A stretch of 64,000 nt of DNA from positions 62,001-126,000 of the forward strand of contig NZ_NTJD01000004.1 of NCBI RefSeq assembly GCF_002358085.1, given 5' to 3'. Below, piece after piece: positions 1 to 13,562 of the stretch; position 1 is the first letter of the stretch, and every line of letters starts with the position of its first letter. The translations under genes and the position numbers were made by a program. Source of the stretch: Pseudothioclava arenosa (GTDB lineage: Bacteria; Pseudomonadota; Alphaproteobacteria; Rhodobacterales; Rhodobacteraceae). The notes below the pieces were generated by a model. That model saw nothing but the letters and a program-made list of their open reading frames with translations, was not told where the DNA came from and did no database searches.

Positions 1-582
1 GGCGCGGTGGTGGGCAGCCAGCCCTTCGGTGGCGAGGGGCTTTCGGGCACGGGTCCGAAGGCGGGCGGGCCGCTTTACCTGCCGCGCCTGTCCGCGCCGC
101 ATCCTGCGGGCGCCGCAACGCAGTGGACGGCCCCGGCTGACACCACGGCACTGGCCGAGCGCCTGCGCGCGGCCGCAGCCCAACCCCGCGCGGTTCTGGA
201 AACCCGCGAGATGCCCGGCCCGACCGGCGAGGCGAACCGGCTGTCGCTCAGCCCGCGCGGCCCGATCCTGTGTCTCGGTCCGGGCCCCGAGGCCGAAGCC
301 GCGCAGATCGGCGCTGTCGAGGCGCAGGGCGGCATTGCCATCGGGGCGGGCGGCGCGCTTGCGCCCGAAGTGCTGGAAACCCTGCCGGGCTTTGAGGGCG
401 TGATCTTCTGGGGGGCGGGGGCGCAGCCCTTCGTGCAGGCTCTGGCGCGGCGTGCGGGGCCGATCGTCTCGCTGATCACCGCCATGCCCGACCGCGCCCA
501 TATCTGCCATGAGCGCCATCTGTGCATCGACACCACCGCAGCGGGCGGAAATGCGGCACTTCTGGCCGGGCAGGGCGGCTGA
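1..582 (+). CDS. putA: PutA, C-terminal part (proline dehydrogenase / P5C dehydrogenase), truncated by window edge
   Basis: The frame is open from base 1 and ends with TGA at 580-582, so only the last 193 codons are present. The first residues (AVVGSQPFGGEGLSGTGPKA) are the aldehyde-dehydrogenase C-terminal signature of the P5C dehydrogenase half of PutA, which oxidises glutamate semialdehyde from proline to glutamate with NAD+. The remaining residues match the weakly conserved tail seen in bifunctional PutA, ending near AAGGNAALL, a typical PutA terminus. The proline dehydrogenase half lies outside the window. A stand-alone aldehyde dehydrogenase would normally end sooner after the QPFGG motif, which favours full-length PutA. 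Confidence 0.85.
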   Translation, partial: GAVVGSQPFGGEGLSGTGPKAGGPLYLPRLSAPHPAGAATQWTAPADTTALAERLRAAAAQPRAVLETREMPGPTGEANRLSLSPRGPILCLGPGPEAEAAQIGAVEAQGGIAIGAGGALAPEVLETLPGFEGVIFWGAGAQPFVQALARRAGPIVSLITAMPDRAHICHERHLCIDTTAAGGNAALLAGQGG

Positions 583-647
583 GCCGCCCCCGCTTGCCAA
601 AGCCCGCGCGCCATGCCTTGATCGGGCAAAACCGACAGGGGGACATC

Positions 648-1622
648 ATGGCGGGACATGGCTATCAAACCGGGCGGCTCAATCTGCCCTTCGTGGGGAT
701 CTGCACCTTCGGCAAATACCCCTATGTCGAGGATTGGGACGCGATCGAGGCCGATGTCGCGGTGCTGGGCGCGCCTTTTGACTTCGGCGCGCAATGGCGC
801 TCGGGGGCGCGGATGGGGCCGCGCGCGATCCGCGAGGCCTCGACGCTTTTCGCCTTTGGCCATGCGGGCGCCTATGACCACGAAGACGACGTGACCTATC
901 TTGAGCCCGACAAGGTTCGCATCATCGACATGGGCGACGCCGACATCGTCCATACCGACACGGTGAAATCGCATGCCAATATCGAGACCGGCGTGCGCGC
1001 GGCGCTGGCGGCGGGGGCTTTGCCGGTGGTGCTGGGGGGCGATCACTCGGTGAATATCCCCTGCATCAACGCCTTTTCCGACCAGCAACCCATTCACATC
1101 GTGCAGATCGACGCGCATCTGGATTTCGTCGATGAGCGCCACGGCGTGCGCTATGGCCACGGCAACCCGATGCGCCGCGCCGCCGAGAAACCCTGGGTCA
1201 CCGGGCTCAGCCAGATCGGCATCCGCAATGTGTCCTCGACCGCGCGCGACGGCTACGAGGCCGCGCGCGAGATGGGCTCGGATATCGTCTCGGTCCGCCA
1301 GGCCCGCAAGATGGGCACCGAGGCGCTTTTGGCGCGTATCCCCGAGGGTGCGCGCTATTACCTGACCATCGACATCGACGGGTTCGACCCTTCGATCGCG
1401 CCCGGCACCGGCACGCCGAGCCATGGCGGGTTCCTCTATTACGAGATCCTCGAGCTGATCGACGGGCTGACGAAACGCGGTGAGGTCGTGGGCATTGATC
1501 TGGTCGAGGTCGCCCCCGATTACGATCACACCGGCACCACCGCAATCCTGGCCGCGCAGCTTTTGCTGAACACGATCGGGCGGGTGATGCATCAGCGTGA
1601 ACTGCGCAAGGGCGCGGCGTGA
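648..1622 (+). CDS. Ureohydrolase of the agmatinase/arginase family
   Basis: This 324-residue protein carries the manganese-binding motifs of ureohydrolases: GGDHS near residue 131, DAHLD near 154 and DIDGFDPSIAPGTGTP near 241. Such enzymes release urea from a guanidino group. The SIAPGTGTP segment and length fit agmatinase (putrescine synthesis) or guanidinobutyrase better than arginase; the substrate cannot be settled from sequence. The ATG at 648 is chosen because AGGGGGAC lies just upstream and the N-terminus then matches family length; the frame is open further upstream. It follows putA by 65 bases and overlaps the glycerate kinase gene by four bases (GTGA), so these two are probably co-transcribed. 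Confidence 0.85.
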   Translation: MAGHGYQTGRLNLPFVGICTFGKYPYVEDWDAIEADVAVLGAPFDFGAQWRSGARMGPRAIREASTLFAFGHAGAYDHEDDVTYLEPDKVRIIDMGDADIVHTDTVKSHANIETGVRAALAAGALPVVLGGDHSVNIPCINAFSDQQPIHIVQIDAHLDFVDERHGVRYGHGNPMRRAAEKPWVTGLSQIGIRNVSSTARDGYEAAREMGSDIVSVRQARKMGTEALLARIPEGARYYLTIDIDGFDPSIAPGTGTPSHGGFLYYEILELIDGLTKRGEVVGIDLVEVAPDYDHTGTTAILAAQLLLNTIGRVMHQRELRKGAA

Positions 1623-2887
1623 GCGTGCCCGACCCAACCGATCCGCGCGCCTTCCTGCGCGCGCTTTTCGACCGCGCCGTTGCGGTTGCCGACCCGATGC
1701 GGGCGCTGGCCGCGCATCTGCCGCCAAGGCCCGCGGGCCGCGTCGTGGTGGTGGGCGCGGGCAAGGCCTCGGCGCGGATGGCCGAGGCGGTCGAGGCCGT
1801 CTGGGGCCCCTGCGAGGGTCTGGTGATTACCCGCTACGGTTACGCGCGGCCATGTCAGGGCATCGAGATCGTCGAGGCGGCGCATCCGGTGCCCGATCAG
1901 GCGGGCGCCGAGGCGACGCAGCGGATGCTGCGCCTGCTGGCGGGGCTGGACGAGGGCGATTTCGTGCTGGCGCTGATTTCGGGCGGGGCCTCGGCGCTGC
2001 TGGTCGCGCCCACCGAGGGCGTGAGCCTCGCCGAGAAACAGGCGGTCAATGCGGCGCTTCTGGCCTCGGGGGCGCCGATCGGGCAGATGAACATCCTGCG
2101 CAAGCACCTGAGCGCGGTGAAAGGCGGCCAGCTTGCCGCCGCGGCCTTCCCGGCGCGGATGCTCGCGCTGATGATTTCCGACGTGCCGGGCGATGACCCG
2201 GCCTTCATCGGCTCGGGGCCGACGGTGGGGGATGGCTCAACCCCCGCCGACGCGTGCGCGGTGCTGGAGCGCTGGAACATCGCTGCGCCGGACAGCGTGC
2301 GCATGGCGCTCGCGCGTCCGAGCGGGGTGATCGCGCCCGGCGATGCACGGCTGGCGCGCGTTGAAAACCGGGTGATCGCGGCGCCCGCGCAATCGCTGGC
2401 GGCGGCGGCCGAGCTGGCGGAGGCGGCGGGCTGCGACGTGCGGATCCTCGGCGATGCGCTCGAAGGCGAGGCCCGGGAAGAGGCCGCGCGGCAGGCGGCG
2501 CTGGCGCTGGCGGAACAGGCCGCGCGCGGGGCAGGGGCGCGGCCTTTGCTGCTCTTGTCCGGGGGCGAATTGACGGTGACGCGGCAGGGCGACGGTATCG
2601 GCGGGCCCAATGCCGAGTTCTGCCTGGCGCTTGCGCTGGCCTTGCAGGGCGCGCCGGGCCTTTATGCGATCGCTTGCGATACCGATGGCGTCGATGGCGC
2701 GGCAGAGGTGGCGGGTGCGATCGTCACGCCCGACTCGCTGGCGAGGGCGCAGGCCAGGGGCGTCGATCCGCAGGCGGCTCTGGCGCGCAATGATGCGCAC
2801 GGGTTCTTTGGTGCTCTTGGCGATCAGGTCGTGCCCGGTCCGACGCTGACCAATGTCAACGATTTCCGCGCGATCCTGATGGGCTGA
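1619..2887 (+). CDS. Glycerate 2-kinase / hydroxypyruvate reductase-type protein (DUF4147-MOFRL)
   Basis: A 422-residue protein with the two-domain DUF4147 plus MOFRL layout. Visible family features are the N-terminal VVVVGAGKASARMAEA segment, LISGGASALL near residue 120, SDVPGDDP near 188, and a C-terminal LSGGELTVT followed by GGPNAEF. Members phosphorylate glycerate to 2-phosphoglycerate (GckA of methylotrophs); older annotations call them hydroxypyruvate reductase (TtuD). The GTG start overlaps the ureohydrolase stop by four bases, indicating translational coupling. The link between a ureohydrolase and glycerate metabolism is not obvious and may only be operon packing. The family call is secure; the kinase label rests on characterised relatives. 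Confidence 0.85.
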   Translation: MSVPDPTDPRAFLRALFDRAVAVADPMRALAAHLPPRPAGRVVVVGAGKASARMAEAVEAVWGPCEGLVITRYGYARPCQGIEIVEAAHPVPDQAGAEATQRMLRLLAGLDEGDFVLALISGGASALLVAPTEGVSLAEKQAVNAALLASGAPIGQMNILRKHLSAVKGGQLAAAAFPARMLALMISDVPGDDPAFIGSGPTVGDGSTPADACAVLERWNIAAPDSVRMALARPSGVIAPGDARLARVENRVIAAPAQSLAAAAELAEAAGCDVRILGDALEGEAREEAARQAALALAEQAARGAGARPLLLLSGGELTVTRQGDGIGGPNAEFCLALALALQGAPGLYAIACDTDGVDGAAEVAGAIVTPDSLARAQARGVDPQAALARNDAHGFFGALGDQVVPGPTLTNVNDFRAILMG

Positions 2888-2894
2888 AACGGAA

Positions 2895-2919
2895 ACGGGG
2901 GACCGATCCGGCCCCCCGT
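2895..2919 (+). terminator. GC-rich hairpin after the glycerate kinase gene
   Basis: ACGGGGG (2895-2901) pairs with CCCCCCGT (2912-2919) eight bases after the stop codon. There is no clear T-run, so it may be a weak terminator or a 3'-end stabiliser. Confidence 0.35.
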
Positions 2920-2987
2920 CCTCCTCCTTGCTGCGCCTCCCGTGCCGACCAGCCATGACACGAACCCGGGACGCGCCTCTCCGGGGA

Positions 2988-3500
2988 TTATTGCAGCGAC
3001 ACCAGAACCCCCGCCACATCCATCGCCGAGCGGCCCGAGGCCCCCGCGATTTCGTCAAGCGACTGATCGGGCGAGGTGACCGCATAGCCCTGCGCTTCAA
3101 GCGCGCCGCTCAGCGTTTCGGGGCTGACATCAAGGATCGCCGCCATCTCGGCCACCGAGCCCTTCATCACCGAATTCGCCAGCGCGAAAGCTGCCGGACG
3201 TCCGCCCGGACCCGCGCCTTCGCCGGTGCCCATCGACGGGTAGACGAAGGCCACCGCCGCCACCGTCGAGACCGCCAGCGCGATCCACATCGGCGCGCGC
3301 TTGAGGTAAACGGTGATCGGGCGCCAGTTCTTCCAGATATGCAGGCCGAAGGGCACGATCAGCACCATCGAGAGCCATTCATGCATGCCGTGGAAATAGG
3401 CGCTGCCCCAGTGGAAGAACAACGCCACCCCCGAGATCAGTGACACGAGAAACAGCCCGGTGATGAACGGGGTTGCGAAGCGGTCGAAGACGGCACGCAT
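2988..3500 (-). CDS. Small membrane protein, DUF4405-like, with possible heme-binding histidines
   Basis: This 170-residue protein has hydrophobic segments near residues 9-30, 45-62 and 72-90. Several histidines (FFHWG, HGMHEW, GLHIWKNW) sit in or between the first two helices, the arrangement of small cytochrome b561-like or DUF4405 proteins. After the helices comes a Gly-rich linker and a soluble C-terminal part of about 70 residues. The start is the ATG at 3500, preceded on its strand by AAGGAG. The gene is divergent from the phasin-like gene, and a 16-base palindrome lies between them. An electron-transfer role is only inferred. Confidence 0.6.
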   Translation of the reverse strand: MRAVFDRFATPFITGLFLVSLISGVALFFHWGSAYFHGMHEWLSMVLIVPFGLHIWKNWRPITVYLKRAPMWIALAVSTVAAVAFVYPSMGTGEGAGPGGRPAAFALANSVMKGSVAEMAAILDVSPETLSGALEAQGYAVTSPDQSLDEIAGASGRSAMDVAGVLVSLQ

Positions 3501-3574
3501 GAGAGGCTCCTTGATCGGAAATTCAGCAGATTCACTGGAAAAACGCGCAGGCCGCGCGCTTCCGTCGCTAACAG

Positions 3575-3590
3575 TCTGCGCATGCGCAGA
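3575..3590. promoter_or_regulatory. 16-base perfect palindrome in a divergent promoter region
   Basis: TCTGCGCATGCGCAGA is fully self-complementary. It lies nine bases upstream of a -10-like TATGAT (3599-3604) for the phasin-like gene and about 75 bases from the start of the divergent membrane gene. Position and symmetry fit an operator for a dimeric regulator; the regulator is unknown. Confidence 0.5.
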
Positions 3591-3635
3591 AGATGTGCTA
3601 TGATACCAGTGCATAACGAAGAGAGAGGGTCTGTT

Positions 3636-4016
3636 ATGGTGAAAAAGACGGAGACGAAGACCGGGATGGCAGGCGTTTTCGCCGTTCCCGATGATATCGG
3701 TCTGGGTATGGTCAACAAGATGCTGCGCCCGCAGATGGCGATGGCGCAGGCGATCATCGACCAGCATATCGAGACGCTCGAATTCCTGAAAACGCGCTTT
3801 GAGCGTGACCGCGAGATGCTGGGCGTGCTGTCGCAGACCGTCGACCCGGTGCAGGCCGCGACGCTCTGGTCGGAGTTCTGGCAGCGCAGCGCCTCGGATT
3901 ACGCGATGGAAAGCGCCAAGCTCAGCACCTCGCTGCAGCATGTGACCGAGCAGGCGATCAAGTCCGCGACCGAGGAAAGCGAAGCCATCGCTCAGGCGAT
4001 GACCGGCAAATCCTGA
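3636..4016 (+). CDS. Phasin-like helical protein
   Basis: A 126-residue, almost entirely helical protein rich in Ala, Glu, Gln and Met with no signal peptide. The pattern (pairs of Met/Gln-rich heptads, LWSEFWQRSASDYA in the second half) resembles phasin-family proteins that coat polyhydroxyalkanoate granules. The ATG at 3636 is preceded by GAGAGAGGG. A rho-independent terminator follows 33 bases after the stop, so it looks monocistronic. No PHA synthase is in the window, so the granule role is inferred from sequence character alone. Confidence 0.6.
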   Translation: MVKKTETKTGMAGVFAVPDDIGLGMVNKMLRPQMAMAQAIIDQHIETLEFLKTRFERDREMLGVLSQTVDPVQAATLWSEFWQRSASDYAMESAKLSTSLQHVTEQAIKSATEESEAIAQAMTGKS

Positions 4017-4048
4017 TCCGGCCCTGATCTCAAGGCCCTGAACACGAG

Positions 4049-4082
4049 GGGCGCAGGGTATTAGCCTGCGCCCTTTTCTTTT
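4049..4082 (+). terminator. Rho-independent terminator of the phasin-like gene
   Basis: The stem GGGCGCAGG (4049-4057) pairs with CCTGCGCCC (4065-4073) and is followed by TTTTCTTTT. It lies between converging genes and may also serve the opposite strand. Confidence 0.8.
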
Positions 4083-4088
4083 GGTGGC

Positions 4089-4583
4089 TTATTGCGCGTT
4101 GGCCGGCGGCTGGATCACCGCCATCACCTTCGGCAAGAGCACCGGCATCGTCGACTGGATCAGCTGCATGATCTGCGGCTGTTGCGCCTCCATCACCTTC
4201 GGCAGCTTGCTCATCACCGAGCGCCCGGCGTCGGTCGAGTAGAAATCGCGCAGCGCGACCAGCTCTTCCATCGTCATCAGCTCGGCCATCAGCGCGTCCT
4301 GCCCCAGCATCAGATCGGTCATCGGGCCGCGGAAGGTTTCGAGATACAGTGCGTTTATCTCGGACTTTTGCGCTTCGCTCAGCGGTGTGCCGCGCGCCGC
4401 CGCCTGATTGGTAATCGGCTTCCACATCGTCGCGATCAGCGCATCGAGGTCGATCGCTGCCAGGGACACCTCGGCGACCTCCTTGGCGACGGCCACACGA
4501 TCGGCATAGTCATCCGCGCGCAGCGGCGTCGACAGGATCAGGGCCGGCAGGATCGCGGCGGCGAGGGTCGGGAAAAGGCGCAT
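4089..4583 (-). CDS. Secreted DUF2059-type protein
   Basis: A 164-residue protein with an N-terminal signal peptide (MRLFPTLAAAILPALILSTPLRA) and an alpha-helical mature part. The LRDFYSTDAGRSVMSKLP segment near residue 110 is the hallmark of DUF2059, a family of exported proteins of unknown function. The ATG at 4583 is preceded by GGAGAT; a longer open frame upstream has no better start. The gene converges with the phasin-like gene and lies 81 bases downstream of mnmA on the same strand. The biochemical role is unknown. Confidence 0.7.
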   Translation of the reverse strand: MRLFPTLAAAILPALILSTPLRADDYADRVAVAKEVAEVSLAAIDLDALIATMWKPITNQAAARGTPLSEAQKSEINALYLETFRGPMTDLMLGQDALMAELMTMEELVALRDFYSTDAGRSVMSKLPKVMEAQQPQIMQLIQSTMPVLLPKVMAVIQPPANAQ

Positions 4584-4664
4584 GGAAATCTCCGTTCTGG
4601 ATTTGTGGCGCCAGACCATCGGAAACCTGCCGGGAGGTCAAGGTAAGGAAACCCGTCAAACGCC

Positions 4665-5798
4665 TCAGCCGCGCCCGCGCCAGATCCAGCCGCCGCCCAG
4701 AATGCGGCTGCCTTCCGGCGCGTAGAACACGCAGGCCTGCCCGGGGCTGACGCCCTCTTCGGGATCGAGCAGTTCGACCTCGGCCTCGGTCGCGGAAATC
4801 GGCCGGATCACTGCCTCGCGTGGCGGCCGGGTGGAGCGCACCTTGACCCGCACCGGCCATTCGGTGCGCGCGGTAAAGGGCTCATCGCCCAGCCAGTTGA
4901 TCTCGCGCACCGGGATGATCCGCGTCGACAGCGCCTCTTTCGGGCCGACAATCACGCGCCGCGCATCGGGGTCGAGTTTCACCACGTAAAGCGGATCGCC
5001 AAGCCCGCCGATACCAAGCCCGCGCCGCTGGCCGATCGTGTAATGGATCACGCCGCGATGTTGACCCAGCACATTGCCCTCCATGTCGACGATCTCGCCC
5101 GGATCGGCCGCGCCGGGGCGCAGCTTTTCGATCACCGAGGCATAATTGCCGTTCGGCACGAAGCAGATGTCCTGACTGTCGGGCTTGTCGGCCACCACCA
5201 GCCCGTATTTCGCGGCGAGCTTGCGGGTCTCGTCCTTTGACGGCAGGTGGCCCAGCGGGAAGCGCAGGTAATCGAGCTGCTCGGGCGTGGTCGAGAAGAG
5301 GAAATAGCTCTGGTCGCGATTGGCATCGGTCGCGCAATGCAGCTCGGGTCCGGCATCGCCCATCATGCGCTGGATGTAATGGCCCGTCGCCATGCAATCG
5401 GCCTCAAGGTCCTTCGCGGTTTCCAGCAGGTCCTTGAACTTCACCCGCTCGTTGCAGCGGATGCAGGGCACCGGCGTCGCGCCCGCCAGATAGGCATCGG
5501 CGAACTCGTCGATCACCGCCTCCTGAAAGACGTTCTCGTAATCCAGCACGTAATGCGGGAACCCCATCGCCTCGGCCACGCGGCGCGCGTCGTGAATATC
5601 CTGTCCCGCACAGCAGGCGCCCTTTTTCGCCAGCGCCGCGCCGTGATCGTAAAGTTGCAGCGTGACGCCGATCACGTCATAGCCTTCCTCCTTCAGCTGC
5701 GCCGCCACCACCGAGCTGTCGACACCGCCCGACATCGCCACGACGACGCGGGTTTCTCTGGGAGGCTTGGCAAAGCCGAGGGAATTGAGCTGGGTCAC
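4665..5798 (-). CDS. mnmA: tRNA-specific 2-thiouridylase MnmA
   Basis: A 377-residue enzyme that installs sulfur at C2 of uridine 34 in tRNA-Lys, -Glu and -Gln. The PP-loop SGGVDSS is near residue 24. The two reactive cysteines are in [11 protein letters not shown] and in [11 protein letters not shown], the usual places. The length matches the family. The start is a GTG at 5798 with a purine-rich CGGAG run upstream on its strand; the next in-frame Met would remove part of the PP-loop. It is divergent from sciP, with about 130 bases between them. Confidence 0.95.
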   Translation of the reverse strand: MTQLNSLGFAKPPRETRVVVAMSGGVDSSVVAAQLKEEGYDVIGVTLQLYDHGAALAKKGACCAGQDIHDARRVAEAMGFPHYVLDYENVFQEAVIDEFADAYLAGATPVPCIRCNERVKFKDLLETAKDLEADCMATGHYIQRMMGDAGPELHCATDANRDQSYFLFSTTPEQLDYLRFPLGHLPSKDETRKLAAKYGLVVADKPDSQDICFVPNGNYASVIEKLRPGAADPGEIVDMEGNVLGQHRGVIHYTIGQRRGLGIGGLGDPLYVVKLDPDARRVIVGPKEALSTRIIPVREINWLGDEPFTARTEWPVRVKVRSTRPPREAVIRPISATEAEVELLDPEEGVSPGQACVFYAPEGSRILGGGWIWRGRG

Positions 5799-5931
5799 GG
5801 GGGGACTCCGGGCGCTACGTTAAGAAGAACCGAAGAAATAGGGAAAATGCGATCTACTCTCAAGGCCCGGTTTCACCCGTCGTTAAGGCAGTGCCGTCAT
5901 CGTGACCCCGTTCCGACCAAGGGGAATGCCG

Positions 5932-6216
5932 ATGTATCTGAAGAAAGTTGATGGGCCGCGCGCGGTTACCTTGCCTGACGGCACGATTCTGACCCGCGCC
6001 GACCTGCCGCCCAAGGAAACCTACCGCTGGGTCGCCTCGCGCAAGGCGGTGGTGGTGCAGGCGGTGGCCTATGGGCTGGTGCCGCGCTCCGAGGTGCTCG
6101 AACGCTACGATCTCTCGGAGGAGGAGCTGGATCTGTGGACGGAGGCGGTGCGCAGACACGGCATTTCCGGCCTTAAAGTGACGGCAATTCAAAAAAACAG
6201 AACAACCGAAGGTTGA
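5932..6216 (+). CDS. sciP: CtrA inhibitor SciP (DUF1153)
   Basis: A 94-residue helix-turn-helix protein. Motifs PDGTILTRADLPP, TYRWVASRKAVVVQAVAYGL and YDLSEEELDLW are the DUF1153/SciP core. In Caulobacter SciP binds CtrA and blocks its activation of target promoters in G1. The ATG at 5932 is preferred over the in-frame ATG at 5926 because AAGGGGA sits about seven bases before the former and only one before the latter. It lies 90 bases upstream of ctrA on the same strand, so regulator and inhibitor are neighbours here. Confidence 0.88.
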   Translation: MYLKKVDGPRAVTLPDGTILTRADLPPKETYRWVASRKAVVVQAVAYGLVPRSEVLERYDLSEEELDLWTEAVRRHGISGLKVTAIQKNRTTEG

Positions 6217-6306
6217 TTCATTTACAATTTATGCGAGAGTAACCGGGTATTAACCAGTCCATGCAAGTCTCGTTTCTGATCGAGGGATTAACGCGGAGAA
6301 CCCGGT

Positions 6307-11284
<4,978 letters not shown>

Positions 11285-11296
11285 ATGTTCTAAAGT

Positions 11297-11311
11297 GTTC
11301 TCAAAAAGTTC
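11297..11311 (+). promoter_or_regulatory. Candidate LexA (SOS) box, alphaproteobacterial type
   Basis: GTTCTCAAAAAGTTC matches GTTC-N7-GTTC, the LexA operator of alphaproteobacteria. A third GTTC lies at 11287-11290 with N6 spacing. The box overlaps a possible -35 (TTCTCA, 11298-11303), followed after 17 bases by a -10-like TTAACG (11321-11326). LexA binding here would block the 40-residue gene at 11367. Confidence 0.65.
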
Positions 11312-11366
11312 TTTACATGGTTAACGCGATGTGAGAACAAAAGAGCAACAGAGAAAGGAGAGCCCC

Positions 11367-11489
11367 ATGCGTAACGATCTCAAGGCCATCATCGCCGCGA
11401 AACCCGAGCAAATGCTGCGCGACGCTTTCGGGGCGCTCGCGATCTGCGTCACCTTCCTCGCGGCTCTGCACCTGCCGAGCCTGTTCTGA
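11367..11489 (+). CDS. 40-residue small membrane-type protein behind an SOS box
   Basis: ATG at 11367 is preceded by AAAGGAGA, and the frame runs 40 codons to TGA at 11487. The first half is amphipathic and charged (MRNDLKAIIAAKPEQMLRDA). The second half is a hydrophobic stretch (GALAICVTFLAALHLPSLF) long enough for one membrane helix. A candidate LexA box lies 55 bases upstream and a strong terminator 90 bases downstream, so this is a complete monocistronic unit. SidA, a small SOS-induced membrane inhibitor of division in Caulobacter, is a conceptual parallel; no sequence kinship is claimed. Function is unknown. Confidence 0.65.
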   Translation: MRNDLKAIIAAKPEQMLRDAFGALAICVTFLAALHLPSLF

Positions 11490-11579
11490 ATTCTGTCACT
11501 GCCTCGCGCTTCCGGTTGCCGCCTGTCCCCAATTGCGGCCCTGTCCTGGCCAATCCGGCCCCCCGAGAACGCGCTCCTT

Positions 11580-11609
11580 GGCCGCCATCGCAAGATGGCG
11601 GCCTTTTTT
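11580..11609 (+). terminator. Strong rho-independent terminator
   Basis: GGCCGCCATC (11580-11589) pairs perfectly with GATGGCGGCC (11594-11603) around a GCAA loop, followed by six Ts. It ends the 40-residue gene and abuts the stop codon of the converging chemoreceptor gene. Confidence 0.9.
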
Positions 11610-13015
11610 CAAAACCGATAGCCGATCCGGAACCCGCCCCAGTGGCGCCCGTTGACCTCGATCGGGGCGGAGATGTCCTTCATCAGGGCGAATTGCCCGC
11701 CGCCCATGTCACGGCGATAGATCTGCAGCACGAAGGGCGCGGTTGAGCGCCCCGCGCGCAGCCCGACGCGGTCGTCAAAGATCCGGCGGTTCCGGCAATT
11801 CGCTGCGTTCCAGGCCGGGTCGCGCCCCTGCGGCTGCGAAAACTTGCGGTTATGCGTGGGCAGGTAGCCGTTGCGATCGACCGCCGCGCAAAACACGATC
11901 CGCGCGTCGGAGGCGAGGATCGGCTCCTGAATCTCGGGCAGGAGCCGATCCGTTAACTGGGTGAACGGCGCCAGCACCTGCGGCGGGTCGCTCATCGGGA
12001 TCGGATTATAAATCCGGGTGAAGAGTTCGGCCTCGGTAATGCGCCTTTGCGTGATCGCGCGGGCAAAGGCCGCCCCGATCTCATCGGCGCCGCGCTTGGC
12101 CAGCGCGATCATCCGTGCATCCTCGATCGCGCCGCCCAACTGGACCGAATCCTGTACGATGGTTTCGCCCGCCGTGATCAGCGCGGTCGCACGTTGCTGC
12201 GCGCTGCGGATCTGCGTGACCGTGTCATCGGTGGCCGAGGCCATGCGCGCAACGGCCGGGGCAAAGCGCGTATTGGCGGCGGCAACCTTTGCCGATTGCG
12301 CGGTGATCGCCTCGATCACGCCACGGGTCTGGCTGACGGCGCCGGTCATCCGGCCCATCGCGCGGTCGGTTTCGCCAGCCGTGTCCAGCACCGCATCGGC
12401 ACGGGTCGAGATGCTCTCCGCCTCGCTGCGCAACTGTTGAATACCTTCGCTCAGCCCCGACACGGCGGTGCCGATCCCCCCGGCGGCGCCGGCGGTCTTG
12501 CGGGACAGCTCGTTGATCGCTTCGGCGACCACGGCAAAGCCCCGCCCGGTATCGCCCGCCCGCACCGCCTCGATTTTTGCGTTGATTGCCAATATGTTGA
12601 TCTGCGTCGCGATCGAGCGGATCGCGGCATTCTCGCTGCGCACAGCCTCAAGCGTGCGCGTAACTTCGGTCATGTGCCCGACCACAGATTGCACCCAGAC
12701 CGCGATCCGGCGTGCATCTTCGCCGGTTTCGCGCATCCGCGTGACGCTGTCCTGCACCGCCTCCTGCGTGTCATCAAGCGCGCCTCGCACCGCGTCCGCA
12801 TGGCCCTGCACGGTGGCATTGGCAGCCTCGATCGTCGCGGCGGCGGTGCGCACCTCGGCCAGATGCGCAAGCTGCCCTTCGGAGGCCTGCACCAGCGTAT
12901 CGAGCACCGCCGCCACCTCGACGATATCGCGGCCAAGGCAAACGGCCTCGCGCGTGACGCGGTTCAGGAGCGTTTCTGACGCGGGCGCCTCGGGCGGGCG
13001 CGAAAGGTCGTTCAT
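11609..13015 (-). CDS. Cytoplasmic methyl-accepting chemotaxis protein with C-terminal sensor domain
   Basis: A 468-residue chemoreceptor without transmembrane segments. The first 310 residues are coiled coil with the signalling hairpin tip near residues 145-175 ([30 protein letters not shown] region), which contacts CheA/CheW. The last 130 residues form a separate sensor-like domain with the [15 protein letters not shown] and [13 protein letters not shown] motifs found in a class of soluble receptors. The input is therefore probably cytoplasmic. The start ATG at 13015 has GGAGG close upstream. No other chemotaxis gene is in the window, so it is an orphan receptor. Confidence 0.85.
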   Translation of the reverse strand: MNDLSRPPEAPASETLLNRVTREAVCLGRDIVEVAAVLDTLVQASEGQLAHLAEVRTAAATIEAANATVQGHADAVRGALDDTQEAVQDSVTRMRETGEDARRIAVWVQSVVGHMTEVTRTLEAVRSENAAIRSIATQINILAINAKIEAVRAGDTGRGFAVVAEAINELSRKTAGAAGGIGTAVSGLSEGIQQLRSEAESISTRADAVLDTAGETDRAMGRMTGAVSQTRGVIEAITAQSAKVAAANTRFAPAVARMASATDDTVTQIRSAQQRATALITAGETIVQDSVQLGGAIEDARMIALAKRGADEIGAAFARAITQRRITEAELFTRIYNPIPMSDPPQVLAPFTQLTDRLLPEIQEPILASDARIVFCAAVDRNGYLPTHNRKFSQPQGRDPAWNAANCRNRRIFDDRVGLRAGRSTAPFVLQIYRRDMGGGQFALMKDISAPIEVNGRHWGGFRIGYRF

Positions 13016-13070
13016 GGGGCCTCCGGGCGGGTGATCGGAGGCAGCATGGCAGAGCCGGGTTTCGCGCGGG

Positions 13071-13502
13071 TTAATGCACCTCGGCCAAGGCCTTCAGCGT
13101 GGCCGTCGGCGCCAGCAGGATCGAGGCATGGCGGTTCGGGTAGTCGCGCGCCGGGATCAGCACCTCGTAGTCTGCGAACGGGGCCGACGGCACGGGGCCG
13201 CCCTTGAGCATGGCCTCCAGTTCGGTGCGCAGCTGCGCCACCTGCGCCTCGGTGCAGCCGATCACATGACGCCCGAAGATCGAGGCCGAGGCCTGCCCAA
13301 GCGCACAGGCGCGCACCTGCTGGGAAAATCCGCTGATCGTGTCGCCGTCAAGCGTCAGCGCGACCTTGATCGTCGAGCCGCAAAGCGGCGCGCGCGCCTC
13401 GGCCTGCGCATCGGGGGCGGGCAGCGGATCGGCGCCGGGGATGTCGGCCGCGAGCGCAAGGATGCGCTGCGAATAGAGCTTCATCAGATCGGCGTCGCTC
13501 AT
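13071..13502 (-). CDS. Fe-S cluster scaffold-like protein (IscU/NifU N-terminal family)
   Basis: A 143-residue protein with the three cysteines of the IscU/NifU-N family in order: [16 protein letters not shown] and VIGCTEAQ. These ligate or transfer a transient Fe-S cluster. The overall similarity to true IscU is low and the family is often listed as NifU-like scaffold protein. The ATG at 13502 has GGAAAG just upstream. It is divergent from hisI with 60 bases between. The main Fe-S operon of the window is 30 kb away, so a distinct client or an auxiliary role is possible. Confidence 0.75.
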   Translation of the reverse strand: MSDADLMKLYSQRILALAADIPGADPLPAPDAQAEARAPLCGSTIKVALTLDGDTISGFSQQVRACALGQASASIFGRHVIGCTEAQVAQLRTELEAMLKGGPVPSAPFADYEVLIPARDYPNRHASILLAPTATLKALAEVH

Positions 13503-13562
13503 GTCTTTCCTCCGGCGGTCTGAGCCCGTAGATAGGGGCAGACCCCCGGAAAGGAAAGAGCG

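Noticed and set aside
75-1727. Long open frame of 550 codons antisense to putA, the ureohydrolase and the glycerate kinase gene
   Set aside because: It is a high-GC shadow with Arg/Ala/Gly/His-rich translation, crosses three recognised genes and matches no family. Similar antisense frames opposite gyrA, typA, icd, sufB and otr were rejected for the same reason.
6250-6291. TTAA half-sites upstream of ctrA (6250 and 6288), and near sciP (5820, 5885), as CtrA boxes
   Set aside because: A CtrA box needs TTAA-N7-TTAA. None of these pairs has that spacing.
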